Source of the DNA: Neoechinorhynchus agilis | Taxonomy: Eukaryota; Acanthocephala | Assembly: GCA_051530055.1 (NCBI GenBank) | Contig: CM121342.1 | Coordinates: forward strand, 15,004,001 to 15,068,000 | Reading direction: 5' to 3' | Length of the DNA stretch: 64,000 nt | Part shown: in pieces, positions 22,000-34,400 of the stretch | Layout: each line of letters begins with the position of its first letter | Position numbering within the stretch: position 1 is the stretch's first letter | The notes under the pieces: model-generated | What the model was told of the DNA's origin: nothing | What the model saw: the letters and a program-made list of their open reading frames with translations, nothing else | The model's database searches: none | Translations under genes and position numbers: made by a program

Positions 22000-23185
22000 G
22001 CAGGACTCACTTCCAAAGACGATAATGGCGAATTGAGAATTTCCGCAAAATAATTTGCGATTTTCTTTTTTCTGATTTCCGGGGAGGGACCTTCAATCAA
22101 AGTTGGTTGTCTTTGGGATCTTCCTGTGAGAGTGTTTATCGCTCTCCATGCTAAGGAGATTTCCTTATATGCGATCTCGCGAACTGCATCTTCTATCGAA
22201 GCCTTTTGCTTTTCATTATAGAGATTGGCAAGTTCAAGACTTGCAATGCGAGCCTCAGATCGTTTTCCACTTTTTCTTAGAGTTTTGATATGCTCAGCCA
22301 TTACCATAAATTCACAGTCCTCCTGCCATATAAACTTTGCAGCTTTTATACGCCTCATTTTTGGGAAGGTTTTATCGGCCGCTTCGGTCACTGCGTCGCA
22401 GATTGACTTGTAATAAAAATCAATACCCGCTTCAGCAGCTGGCATCGCGCTCAGTTGATTCTCTAGTTCGATATCGAACCCTTTCCTCTTCTCCTCATTA
22501 GCGAGGGCGCCATGGAACGGACGTGGAGGATGCTGAGGCGTACGGAACAACGAGTCACTCATGCTCAACTGACACATCACCAACTTGTGGTCGGTTGACA
22601 GCCCATCAACCTCCATAGTGCTGAGTTTCGGAGGCGGGGTGATAAACAAACGCCTACACCTCCATTTTCTCGACTGTCCGCAGATAGGTAAGATAATGAC
22701 CAGACTCCTCCTAAATCCTCCCGATTTACGTCTGTGTCTGACTGGCCTGTTATGCGCAATTCTTGTAAAAACACAAGCTCCATTCTGGCGTCCCTTGCCA
22801 ATTCGGCCAGGGTTCCCCTACGCCATTGCGCTCGCAGACTCCTACAATTCAAGGATCCGATTCGTAGTCCTCTTCTATTTGAAATAGCTGGGCCAAAGAG
22901 CTCACGGCTGTCAGCGCCACCTGAACAGTCTGTACCCAACACGGTGATGAGCTTCGACTGACGCTTTCGTTGCCTCCGGAGTCAGTTGACGCCCTCGCTT
23001 TTTCCCGTTGCACTGGTGGATTCTGTTGCTCCCGTTCGCTGCCGCTTCACCAAGTGGAGCGGCACACCGACCCCGCGTTGACAGGCTACTATCAGTAGCT
23101 GTCTGGTCACCGGAGCTGCTTCTTTTACGTGACCGACAGGAATCAGTAACATCAAGTTCGATCATCGTGAAAGAAAGTTAGGGAA
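22000..23185 (-). mobile_element. RTE-like LINE, internally deleted (copy 1)
   Basis: Minus strand: endonuclease start GLRIGSLNCRSLRAQWRR, LVFLQELRITG and GGVGVCLSPRLRNSA (23165-22600), then the linker to the RT (22649-21966). Compared with the fuller copy at 33.2-35.1 kb, about 470 bp is missing at about 22615: the GDFN half of the endonuclease. It also ends before the RT, at about 22000. It sits inside the CR1-like LINE. Confidence 0.75.
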
Positions 23186-23269
23186 TGGTAGGTCTGAAAC
23201 GACACACACAACTGTTCGAAAGTTATCGATCGAACGCGCCCTGCGCGTCGCGATCTATCACTTTATAAC

Positions 23270-23965
23270 ATCATAATGTCTGAAAACTGTTAAAGGTATC
23301 CTTCTTCCACGAGAAGGACATCCAATTTCGGCCGAATCATTCAGTCCAATTTCCATTCTACCCGCTCTTTCCAAAATCATCGTAAAATGTTTTAAATCTC
23401 GCCTTCCTTCACTTCTCCACGAAAAGTTATCGCCCCTACAATTTAGCTTCCGATCCAGATTTTCTGCAACCGATGCCCTACTTTGCATTTATGACACTCT
23501 TCTACGTAACCTCGACAATAATCCCTATTACGTCACGCGTCTCATTCAATTGGATTTATCGAAAGCAGTGGACTCCATGGACAATTCACTCCTTCACCAG
23601 GCCTGCTCCGATTTTGGTCTCAACTTGTGGCAGATCCGCTGGCTCGAATCTTATATTCACAATTGCAAACAATACATTCACTGCCGTTCTACCTCCCCTA
23701 TCAGCCTATGCCTCACCAAAGGCGTACATCATGGAGCTGTGCTGTCACCACTTCTCTTTATTATTTTCCTAAACGACTTCTCTCCCCTAACTCTAAACTT
23801 TTCTTACATGCCAGCGATCTCACCCTCTTCACCCAATCACCACCCCACTTTTCCCTCTCTTTAACCTCTAACGAAATCACGCACAAACGATTTCCACAAC
23901 AATCACAAACCACATGAATTTCTCTAAAATCTTCGAAATGATCCCTTAATTCTTCCGTCTCGGAT
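23270..23965 (+). mobile_element. CR1/jockey-like LINE, reverse transcriptase part (continuation)
   Basis: Plus strand has FSPISILPALSKIIVKCF (about 23335), the QLDLSKAVDSMDNSLLHQAC block (about 23545) and LTKGVHHGAVLSPLLFIIFL (about 23710), all diagnostic of LINE RT fingers and palm. The palm catalytic box is degenerate (FSYMPAISPS in place of a YADDLT pattern, about 23800-23830). This is probably the 3' half of the element starting at 20.9 kb. Confidence 0.65.
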
Positions 23966-24351
23966 ATCATAAACTGACATCAACTTGAGGAAAGACCAAC
24001 CTCACAAGCTGTTCTGCAAGCCATAACCACCAACCCACACCAGAACGGACATCCCCCGACTCGATGGACCACCGGAATGGATATACCTCTACCGAATATT
24101 CTCACCCTAACGGATATGCTTTTTTTGAAATACTGAACTCGAGTGCTTGTGAAGACCCAAAGGTAGATGGGTCCTATTCTTTTTATTTTTGAACAACCAG
24201 TAAAAGGATTTTAAAAATTGTCAATATTATTTGAAGCCCTTTGGAAGTTGTCAAAATAGCATTGAAAAACAAAGGAAGACGATTGATGTCAGTACGTTTA
24301 AATACAAAATTCGAATTATTGAAACATGCTTGCAATAATTTTTTTAGCATT

Positions 24352-26688
24352 TGCGTGTTTTTATTCGATGATCTGTCTCACCGTAGCTCATGATATTAAG
24401 TAACAGAATTACACTTCTTTAGAAAAACAATTTATTTTTCTAAGTACCATAATTTACTTTTCCGTCGTTCCAAATTACCATATCACATATTAAATATACT
24501 TTGAATATTTGTGTTGCTAACATAAAAATGAGTTAGTGTTGAGCTTTTCATCAAAGGTCGAAGAAATATATGTCGAATCGGATTGTTTGAGATATTTAAT
24601 AGTTCGAGGTTTCGTAGGTGCTTAAAGGCGTTGTACGGCAGTTTATGAAGTTCATTATAAGCAAGGTTTAGGAAAATTAAATTATTAAGACTGAAAAACA
24701 CGTCCAAGGCATTGATATTTTTCAACTGATTGTGAGCGAGATCGAGCATTTTCAGTGAGTTGCAATTAATGAATGAATACGGAGTAATTTCCCAAATTTT
24801 ATTAAATTGAAGGCAAAGAAATTGGAGGCGCGGAAACGAGGTAAAGTCCTCATTGTCAATAGTCGATATATCATTTTGACTAATATCCAGGGAGATCCTC
24901 TCTTGCCCTTTGATGTATTTGTCAACGTACCGAATTCTTGTGAGGTTTTTCTTTGTAACCACAGTCACTTTCGTCGATTTCTTTTTATCACTGAATAGAA
25001 CGTAGGTTTCTAGGGCTTCTCGAGTAGGAACTGGAATAAATTCTGAGAGGAGAACAAACTCCATGTAAGTGTAATTGATCCTCGCTTTATTCGGAGAGAT
25101 AATTGTTAGAGGATTATCGCTCACAATTAAGTGCCAAAATAAGTTTGGAGGCAAGTCAATTATGTCCAAGTTTCGTAGCTGATTTGAGGAAAGATTGAAA
25201 TAATCAAGGAATTCAACGTTACTAAATAAATTCGGAGGTAAACTCACTATGTCATTTTGAGAGATGGAGAAACGCCTTAGTAGAATGTTGTTCTTAAGAA
25301 TGTTCCCGTTTAGACTGGATAGCTTGTTTCCATCGAGAAACAAGTCGGTGAGGTACTTTAGCAAAGAAATGGCATTTTCGTGGATATACTCAATAATATT
25401 AAATGAGAGATTCAATCGTTCCAATCTTCTCCACGTTTGAAAATCTGATTTGTAAATAATCTTGATTTGGTTCTTTGATAATGACAAAGATCTGACCGAA
25501 GTGTCTGTAGCTTCATTTCCAGTAGGAACTGACTGCAATCTTCCATCCAAAATACCGATATGTGCAAGTCGTGAAATCCACTTCAAATTGTTCAGATTCA
25601 AATATATAGTTGTTCCACCGCGTACTACAAATTCCTGTAAATTATATGAACTAAATTTTTCTTGGAAGATGTATTCTAACTCGGCATCCCACGAAATTTC
25701 CAGTACTCTTAATTTCTTAAGTAGACCAATACATTTCAAATCATTTTTTTTCAATATATTACCGTGGATTAGAATTTCGTTCCATTGTAGATTTTCCCAA
25801 AAGTCATTTTTCGGCATGGTAAAGCTTTGAATTGAGTTGTAAGAAAGGTCCACGCGCCTTAATTTTGTCATATTTTTCATTACAATAAGACTTCGATGGT
25901 CCAATTTGTTATGTGCAAGATTCAAAGATTGTAATCGCGGTAGGTTTCTACTGAGGATCCCATTGATTGAGACTAAAAAGTTAAATGCCAAGTCAAGATT
26001 AGTCAAATAATCAAATCCTTCAAACGCGCCCTTTTCAATCTCGTCAAATCCAGCATTTAAAATCCTTAGACTTTTAGCGTGCTTATATTTGGTTATAATT
26101 TGTTTCGTTAATTTTCGGTTCTGTTCAAAATTATTTTTGCACTGTATCTCAACATATTGAGCATCTCGATAGTTTTTGTCGACTTTACCCTTCATTTGTT
26201 CAAATGGCATGCCGTTGATTATAATTGCAGGTTTAGGAATGGGTATTCCGCTACCTCGCCTGTCGTTAAACGAAAGTGAACAAATTTCACCGAATAAATT
26301 TGTTTCGTTATTAGGTAAACCAACAAAATTGACAATGGGAACAGAAATCGTATGTCCATTCGAATATCGATCTCCACGGGTTACTGTTGAGAAAATAAAT
26401 ATGAATAGAAGGACTCTAGGATTTTTGAGCATTTGCGGATGTGACTCAGAAAATCTTCACACCCACGAAATTCTCGGTATTAAAGACTGAAAGTGAGTCT
26501 ATCCATCGTCATCGCATTCTTAGCTTTCACTGTAGAGATTGAAAGTAAAAAGTATTCGTTCAAAAGAGCTGCGAAGCACATACTTGAATAGGTTTAATCA
26601 CGAATAGCGTTTTACAAACGCCAACACGTTTTCCTTTAGTACCGCTTCAAAGATTTACCCTGTAAGCGATGAAGTGTTGCCATCATTG
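24352..26688. repeat. Segmental duplication, copy 2 (LRR gene with flanks)
   Basis: Partner of 6615-8934. It keeps the same polyadenylation signal and about 250 bp of upstream sequence. A short extra piece (CCGTAGCTCATGATATTAAG) lies just 3' of the gene relative to copy 1. The right edge breaks at GCCATCATTGC, after which unrelated sequence leads into an LTR fossil. Confidence 0.85.
24483..26432 (-). CDS. Secreted leucine-rich-repeat protein, paralogue 2
   Basis: 649 codons from ATG at 26432, with the same signal peptide (MLKNPRVLLFIFIFSTVTRG) and LRR layout as paralogue 1. Most differences are substitutions, many of them changing amino acids (for example residues 34-60 and the C-terminal LRRs). 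The frame ends 19 codons early: at NIQSIFNM the partner's CGA arginine codon is TGA here, a CpG-to-TpA-type change, and the following sequence would still read YGNLERRKSKLWYLEK. Because the lost tail is short and the rest is open, the protein is probably still made. Predicted secreted; function unknown. Confidence 0.8.
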   Translation of the reverse strand: MLKNPRVLLFIFIFSTVTRGDRYSNGHTISVPIVNFVGLPNNETNLFGEICSLSFNDRRGSGIPIPKPAIIINGMPFEQMKGKVDKNYRDAQYVEIQCKNNFEQNRKLTKQIITKYKHAKSLRILNAGFDEIEKGAFEGFDYLTNLDLAFNFLVSINGILSRNLPRLQSLNLAHNKLDHRSLIVMKNMTKLRRVDLSYNSIQSFTMPKNDFWENLQWNEILIHGNILKKNDLKCIGLLKKLRVLEISWDAELEYIFQEKFSSYNLQEFVVRGGTTIYLNLNNLKWISRLAHIGILDGRLQSVPTGNEATDTSVRSLSLSKNQIKIIYKSDFQTWRRLERLNLSFNIIEYIHENAISLLKYLTDLFLDGNKLSSLNGNILKNNILLRRFSISQNDIVSLPPNLFSNVEFLDYFNLSSNQLRNLDIIDLPPNLFWHLIVSDNPLTIISPNKARINYTYMEFVLLSEFIPVPTREALETYVLFSDKKKSTKVTVVTKKNLTRIRYVDKYIKGQERISLDISQNDISTIDNEDFTSFPRLQFLCLQFNKIWEITPYSFINCNSLKMLDLAHNQLKNINALDVFFSLNNLIFLNLAYNELHKLPYNAFKHLRNLELLNISNNPIRHIFLRPLMKSSTLTHFYVSNTNIQSIFNM

Positions 26689-26739
26689 CCGATACACGCT
26701 TTAACGAATAACGATAAATGAGAATATTCGATAACGGAC

Positions 26740-28960
26740 AGATGGCTGCATCATTCCAGATAAGAGACGCTATCGTTCGTTTGACCCATCATGAAGTCCG
26801 TAAAGCAGTACTGCAAGGATCCGCTCAAACACTGGATGAGGTAATGAACATCGCGCTTTGGATCTGATGACAAACGAGAATATCGACAGCAACGTGGATA
26901 AAGTGGAATTCAGGGGAATGAGATATACAACGGAACGCCAGTTCAATAGAGGGGCGTGTTCACGTTGTGGTGGTCGACATACGAACAGCCTTGAGTGCCG
27001 AGCTAGGAAAGCACGATGCTATAAATGTGGCAAGTTGGTCCATTTGGCGAAACTCTGTCGCACAAGAATCAATAAGATATCGTCGGACGTACGCAGTGAT
27101 GACGAACCACCAGATCATAGCATCGATAACATCCAAGAGCTAAGAGGGCAAAATATGACAGAAATTGAAACAACAGTAAATGGACACCGTGTGATGATGT
27201 TCCAGAGCGAGAGTGGAAAGCGATCGGGAAACCTCGATTGAAACCGGCAAAGCCGCTAAGAGCTTGCGGAGACAGCAAAATCAGCCCATTCGGTCACTGC
27301 ACAGTTTCAGTCAAATATCAGGACATCATACGACGAATGCGACTAACAGTGGTACCGGGAATGGCAATGCCATTGTTCGGGCTTCCATGGATCGTCGAGA
27401 TGGGTCTTGATATTCCGGCTAAGATATTACGAGTGAACGAGATTAAAGAAACCGATTCGACAGGGACCATTTTGGAGAAATTGCAAGCCAAATATCCGCG
27501 AGTGTTTAAGATGGATGGGTGTGCAATTAAAGATGTGGAAGTTTGCTTGAATGTTAGAGCGGAGGCTGGGCCCAGAAAGTGATCAGCTAGACGAATTCCT
27601 TTCGCCTTACAACATACAGTGAAAAGTGAAATTGAACGACTAGTGGAGCAAGGTGTCATCACTCCGGCAAAAACAGAAGACAACATCGAGTGGGCTACTC
27701 CATTAGCAGTTGTGCGTAAAGCGAGTGGACGTTTGCGACCGTGTGGAGATTTCCGAGTAACTTTGAACAGTTTCCTTGACTATGAAAACTAGAATATGCG
27801 ATCCAGCTCAAGAGATTTCCCATGTAGCGTTTGCACAACTATCGATTTGAAAGACGCTTATTTCCAACTGAAGTTGGAAAGCGAGGGCAGCAAATTACTA
27901 ACCATATCAACTCCGTGGGATATTATCGTTATCTACGCCTCCCGTTCGGAATAAGTGCGATACCGGCAATTTTCCGAAAATTCATTCATTCCCCATTGAA
28001 CGGAATTCCGGGTGTCGGTGCTTACATTGATGATATCATCGTCGGGGAGTCGATGAGCTGCAGCATATGGAGCGTCTTGAAGAAGTATTCAAGAGATTAG
28101 CGAGGGCAAACGTTCAGGTTTCGGCTGATAAGTGTAGAATTATGAGAAATGAAGTGCGGTATTTGGGGTATTGTATTAGTCGAAATGGAGTTCAAGCTAC
28201 AGAAACGAAGACAGAAGCCTTAGTGAATGCAGCGGACCCTACAAACGCTAGAGAATTACGCTCATTTCTCCGACTGGTGAATTTCCATTCGGAGTTTGCT
28301 TCACATTTGCAGTCGCAATATGCACTTCGATGGAGGAACGCAGAAGTGCGTTCAAATACATAAAAGAGTCACTTGGGAATCCAGAACGATTGATCCCATA
28401 CTCTACGGACTTGCCGTTGGTACTGGTGTGTGACGCGAGCGAACGTGGATTGGGTGCCGCCTTGTTTCACGAGATGAGTGGGAAGTCGGTACTGATATGC
28501 TATGCATCAAGGCCGTTAAAGGAGGCTGAGAAGCATTAAGCACCAATTGAACGCGAATCACTGGCAATATTATTTGGAGTGGAGCGTTTCCATCAATATT
28601 TATTCGTCAGGTCGTTCACTCTGGAGACCGATCACAAACTGTTGCAGTTCATCTTCGGGAATGATCACGATCTTCCCAAAATGACGAACAGCAGAATGAT
28701 CAACTGGTTACTAAAACCGCAGCAATATGATTATCGAATTATCCACATACGGGGAAACGATAACAACGTTGCAGATACATTATCGAGAATGCCCGATGAA
28801 AAGGCATCGAGCAGTGAACAATCAGAAGACCTTATCCATGTAATTCAGGAGGAGAATACAGAGCGTTTTAACATTACGACTGAGGCCTTAGTACTAACTT
28901 CTAAAAAAGACAAGGAGCTGAGTTCGCATAAAAAAGAAGACTAATCTTAAGCTTAAAATC
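26740..28960 (+). mobile_element. LTR retrotransposon fossil (Ty3/gypsy-like), gag-pol remains
   Basis: Plus strand shows, in order, gag zinc knuckles (about 26960-27060), a protease-to-RT linker (about 27290-27580), reverse transcriptase (about 27700-28100, YIDD type), RNase H (about 28390-28560) and the connection region with VADTLSRMP (about 28770). No integrase and no terminal repeats were found. It is broken in several places, clearly old and not functional. The domain order fits Ty3/gypsy or related invertebrate elements. Confidence 0.75.
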
Positions 28961-29965
28961 GAAAATGAACAATAAAACATTTTAACAAAATCCTCAACGC
29001 TTATGTATCTCTTAGAAAACTCACTTTGGAGGAGTCGCGTCAGTTGGGGTCGCATATTGTACAAGAGTACTGGGGATAAATTTTCCTTCTACTCGTCGCC
29101 GAACGTGCTTTAATACTTTCTTGAGTAGTCATTTTTATAAACTAAATTCTTTGATTCGGTGAGCTCCCCGTATTGGGGTAGCTGATAAAAGCCTGGTCAG
29201 TCTGTTAAAAACCAATTCCGCAGGAGTTTTATGTTTTTTGCTAGAGGGCGACCACCTGATCAGATATTGCAGCTCTTTAATTTTTTATCAAGAAGTTTTC
29301 TAAGATGCTTGAAAATATGAGCGGAATAAAATCGAACCTAATTTCTTTTTTACGAGAATCTTTTGTACTAAAGCCTGGTTCTTCAACTCAAAGTATAATG
29401 CGGCGAAGTTTATAATTAACTTAAATGATTGTTTTGCCAATCTTTATTCAACTAAAAACCAAGCAATCAGTTGCGTTATCCTACTTGATCAAATGCAGAC
29501 AACTCAATTTGCAAATATGTTACAATCGTTGACGTCAAAAGATGGGAAAATTATAAGGATTAACTAAAGATGTGAAATCAACTAAATAGCAACAATTATA
29601 GAAAAAATGTTAAGAGCCGTTCGTTATTTCTTTTTGTTTGTGCTTTCTATAATATCCATGATAAATGTACTTCCCTAAGAAAGTTTTGTTATTTAGCTAC
29701 AAACTATTCAGCCAGGTGCAGGGATGCTGGAGTGTCTCGCAGGAGATATTCTTTTGGTATTTCCATTTTTTGTTATCGTACTCTGGTCTCTTAGGCTCGG
29801 AGATCAGCCATAGGAAGAGATCGGGATGCGATGCAAAAGGAAAATAAGGCAATAATTGAAGGGTATGGACTAGTAACTCATCTCTCAAATACGACGATAG
29901 AATAACACATGTTGTTCGAGTCTTGTAAGCGCCTTACCCCAATAAGTAAATAAACTTGGCATTCA
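28961..29965. other. Intergenic spacer
   Basis: AT-rich, no gene or repeat recognised over about 1 kb. Short open frames here lack any motif. Confidence 0.35.
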
Positions 29966-29969
29966 CTGA

Positions 29970-30960
29970 TCCAATTTTGCACAAGGATGGGATGTTAATC
30001 GGTGGTGGCGGTATATGGATGATGTGTTCATTATGATTGATTCTAACTACAGCAACGAATCACTTAAGGTTGCATTGAACAGTCAAGATCCGCACATTCA
30101 GTGGACCGTTAATAACGAGAATGACAAAGGAGAGATTTCGTTCCTGGACGTCCTGATTAAACGGTCAACGGAAGGCAGAGTAATCACTGCTATATTTCGC
30201 AAGCCCAACGTGCCTTGGGGACATCCGCACTGGTCGAGTCATCAACCAATGAGGTAAAATATCTCCGCGGTAACTTCGTATTTTCGGATAGCCTTTCTAA
30301 TATCATACACTCGAGTTGCGTGGATAAAGGAAAAGGATAGTATTGTGAGCGAATTGCGAATAATAGGATACCTAAATGGATAATTGACTGCGGGATTAAG
30401 AGGAGCAATCGCCGAACACAGAACAAAAACCGGTCCCAGAGTCCGTGAAATTCGAAAGAGTTGAATTTGTTAGTGATGCAACAAATCAAATGATCAATTC
30501 GATTATGAGGACCGAGGTGGAAGTTCGAGTGTACAATAAGAAAGCCATCACCCTCGCAACACGTTCAAGGCGAAGGTGCGCAATGATCTGACTTGCGGGG
30601 TGTGGGCATTCCTAGAAGAGTCACCTAGCATAAACAGGCCTGTCGACGTTTCGATCACTCATCTACGATTTTAAACCAGCAGGCAACTATGCAACATCGC
30701 ATAGATTTTAATGGGACGCATTTTGTCGAGAGGGAGCCGAATCTTGGAAGGCGCCTTGTCCTGGAGGCCTTGCACTTCTCTGCGGCCAATACAATGGAAG
30801 GCGATAAGCCGAATTTCAGCGTAAAACTGCCTGTCAGTGACGTAGTTAAAATCAATAGGATACACGATACAGTGCAGGGTTTACGAGCGGGCACACGGTC
30901 CCCAAACCTTGGAAGTCAAAACACCGGTAGATTTTCTCGACATGATTAATTTTATAAATA
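29970..30960 (+). mobile_element. Penelope-like element, RT end and endonuclease end
   Basis: About 29995-30225 encodes WWRYMDDVFIMID, ISFLDVLIKR and AIFRKPN. This is the characteristic Penelope-like palm, in which the catalytic YMDD-type box is followed by FLDV and RKP. About 30560-30800 has AKVRNDLTCGV, where the GIY-YIG domain should begin, and then FNGTHFVEREPNLGRRLVLEA, its C-terminal tail. The GIY-YIG core between them is reduced and frames change, so the copy is inactive. The RT fingers are missing on the left. Confidence 0.7.
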
Positions 30961-30999
30961 TGTATATCTTATGGTCCCGTTTTTCCCAGAAGGGTACGC

Positions 31000-31420
31000 G
31001 AGATGATTTTAAACCCTGAGGTGGGGTGGAGGGAGTGATAACTTCCGAAGTGTTGTCAGAGTTCGCGGAAGGAAGGAATTTTAGAAGCGAATGAGTAGGC
31101 ATCGATATTGCTGAATACTTTGCCGTGGTGAACATCAAGACTTGTTAGGAAGTCAATTAGTTGACGCAACTCGGTGAAGGGTAGGAGGGAAAATAGATTA
31201 TTGAAGTCCCCTGCAATTAAGAAATGGTGTGAATTTGTGGAGTTTATGAGCTCCATCATGAAATCAAGTTGGCGAAAAGAGGACTGTGGACGAGAGGCAG
31301 GAGGGCGATAGACGCAAGCTGAGAAATGGGTTGCGATGAATTCTAGGAGAGCCTATGGGAGATAAAAAGTATAGTAGCGATTGTCGTTAAGGGAAGGATG
31401 GCTGAATTGCAGTTGAAGAG
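31000..31420 (-). mobile_element. CR1-like LINE fragment, endonuclease
   Basis: Minus strand: MMELINSTNSHHFLIAGDFN from ATG at 31259, with the GDFN motif of APE-type endonucleases, preceded at higher coordinates by a VYRPPASRPQS-like stretch. It is a short fragment of the same LINE group seen at 17.4 and 21.5 kb. Confidence 0.6.
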
Positions 31421-31439
31421 GGTAAGCCACGTTTGTATT

Positions 31440-34400
31440 AAGATGATTACGTCGGCTACCGACTTCGACCAACTGTTAACTTCTAAGAGCTTCCTTTTCG
31501 CATTGAATAGCCTCCTTTAATATATCCTTAAATGTGCTAATCGCTTTAATTAATGAAACCTTTAGAGTATCCGTAACCCGTTCAAAGCACTTCTTTAGTG
31601 CAGCATCAATAAGAGTAGAATACCTAGCCGAACACCGTTCACTGTTCATTGATTTGTTTGTTTGCGGAACATGTCATTTGGCGACGAGGGCGAGATGCAA
31701 AAGAGACTGAGCAACATCGAAAAGGTGCTGATCAATCAGCAGCAGTTAACGAAATTGCTGCTAGAAGATAGACGAGAACGAAATACAGGAAGTAGGATGA
31801 AGATTTCAGGTTTCCGCAGTTTCCTTCCCGCGAAGGAAGAGTGGACGGGATACGAAACTCAATTGGACAAACATTTTGAGTACTGCGGGGTGACAGATGA
31901 TGACGTCAAACAGTCCTGCCTGCTGGCTTGGATGGATACGGAGGCATTCGCAGCCCTGAGGAAGAACATGGGAGTTAAGAAACCCGCTGATTGCGAGTTT
32001 ACACAGATAACGAAAGCTCTTCGAGACATCTGCAAGTCGGAGATTTAAGAGATCGCAGCGCGTTACCGATTCTTCAACCGTCCAATGCAGAACCGGACGT
32101 ACCGGGAGTGGGTTGCTGATTTGTGAAGAGCTGCAGAAGGTTGTATGTTTTTCAAGAAAGAAGTAACGGACGAGCAGTCGGCGACCGAAGTTTATATCCG
32201 CGACGCAATCATCATTAACTCGCCACATGAAAAAGTGACAAAAGCTGCGTTCAACAAGAAATATTTCACTCTGAAAGATTTGTTGGAGATTACCGACACT
32301 TTCGAGAGCACGAAGGAAGCGATGAAGATTATTACATCATGAAACAGCGCGCCGTTTTCGGACTCAGAGGTGAAAGCAGTAAGTACCTGGTCAAGGAAGC
32401 AGAGACAGTCTAAAAGTCGAAGAAGTACTGAGTCCCCAAAGCGTTGGAAGAGGAGATGTTTTCGATGTGACAGGGAACATGGTGATGTGAGCAAATGTGT
32501 AGCAAAGTCTATGAAATGTTTCAGATGCAACAAAATGGGACATTTGGCACGATGCTGCAAAGAGTCGAAAGATGTGAATCAAGTAGTACTAAATTCGGAT
32601 GATAATAGTGATACAATGCTTCGATGTATTCGGAGATCGAGAGGAAATCAGAGAGCAGAGATGTCAGCTCACCAGAGCAATTTGGAGGAAGCTGCGTGAG
32701 CCCCCCTCTGAAGGAAGCGCCAGTGATAAGAGCGATTGGGGGAACGAGGATCGAGACGCTTGGCTCTTGTGTCGTGCAAGTGAGAGTGGACCGGAAATTG
32801 AAGAATTTGGAGGTTATTGTGATTACCGGAATAGAACTCCCAATTTTCGGGCTATCATGGATGTTAGCGATTGGTTTGAAAATACCGGAAGCTCAAATCG
32901 TTCAAGTCAACCAGATTCAAGAAAACAAAGCAAAGGCACGTTCGATAGGTTCCAGAATCCAAGAGCAGTTCCCGACACCGTTCGATGGCCACACAGCAGC
33001 TGTGAAGGGGTTCGTGGCCAGTTTTGCAGGGCAGTATTCATAAGACAAGGAGGGTGCCGTTCGCACTACATCAAGCTCTAGAGGAAGAATTAGAGAGAGA
33101 TTGGTTAAGGACGATATTTTGGTTCCGGTCGATGCGGTGAAAGGTGATCTGACATGGGCCACGCCGGGATATACTTTGTCGAGCAGCATTTCTTGGGGAT
33201 CATTGTTAAATGCGGCGTTTGCCAGGTTTGAGGTACTGAGCCACCATTCATTATGCCATTCATCATCGGTATGATTTTTCTGGCAATAGATTCGAACCTC
33301 AGTACCTCTGCCATTATCCCATCTGGGCCTGATGCACGTCCCGCACGCATCATTTTCGCCGCAGCAATCGCTTCCTTCACTGAAATCGGTCCAGAGAAGT
33401 ATGCCTCAGCGCTTGGGACGATTGTGCATTTTGGAAGTGCAGGACTCACTTTCAAAGACGGTAATGGCGAATTGAGAATTTCCGCAAAATAATTTGCGAT
33501 TCTCTGTTTTCTGATTTCCGGGGAGGGACCTTCAATCAAGGTTGGCTGTCTTTGGGATCTTCCTGTGAGAGTGTTTATTGCTCTCTATGCTAAGGAGGTA
33601 CGAACAAAACCTTCCTTAGATGCGATCCCGCGAACTGCATCCTCTATCAAAGCCTTTTGCTTTTCATTATAGAGGTTGGTAAGTTCAAGACTTGCAATGC
33701 GAGCCTCAGACCGTTTTCCTCTTTTTCTCAGAGTTTTGATCTGCTAAGCCATTGCGATAAATTCACAGTCCTCCTGCCATATAACCTTTGCAGCTTTTAT
33801 ACACCTCATTTTTGGGAGGGCTTTCTCGGCCGCTTCGGTCACTGCGTCGCAGATTGACTTGTAATAAAAATCAATATCCGTTTCAGCAGCTGGCATCGAG
33901 CTTAGTTGATTCTCTAGTTCGATATCGAACTCTTTCCTCTTCTCCCCATTAGCGAGGGCGCCATAGAACGGACATGGAGGATGTTGAGGCGTACGGAACA
34001 ACGAATCACTCATGCTCAACTGACACATAACCAACTTGTGGTCGATTGGCAGCCCATCAACTTTGAATGTGTCAGCGTTTTTGACCCGACATTTTTCCCT
34101 ACGTCTCAACGATATATTCTCAAGCTGAGCTAAGCGTCTCTTGGGATTTTTTCCCATGGCATGTTTGGACGGATTCTTTTGACCCATAAACGTCGTCAAA
34201 CGCCACGGACGCTTCCGGAATAATGTTAGCAGACACGAGATCATGCCGCTCCAGCGCTTCAACCAAGTACCGGCTGTTCCGATTCTCGCCTTTCAACACA
34301 TATAGCGATCTTTCGGAATGCGGTAAAATTGCGTTGAAGTCACCGGCTATTAGGAGGGTGTCTCTGTTCGGTACATCATCTAATGCTTCGTCTAGATTTC

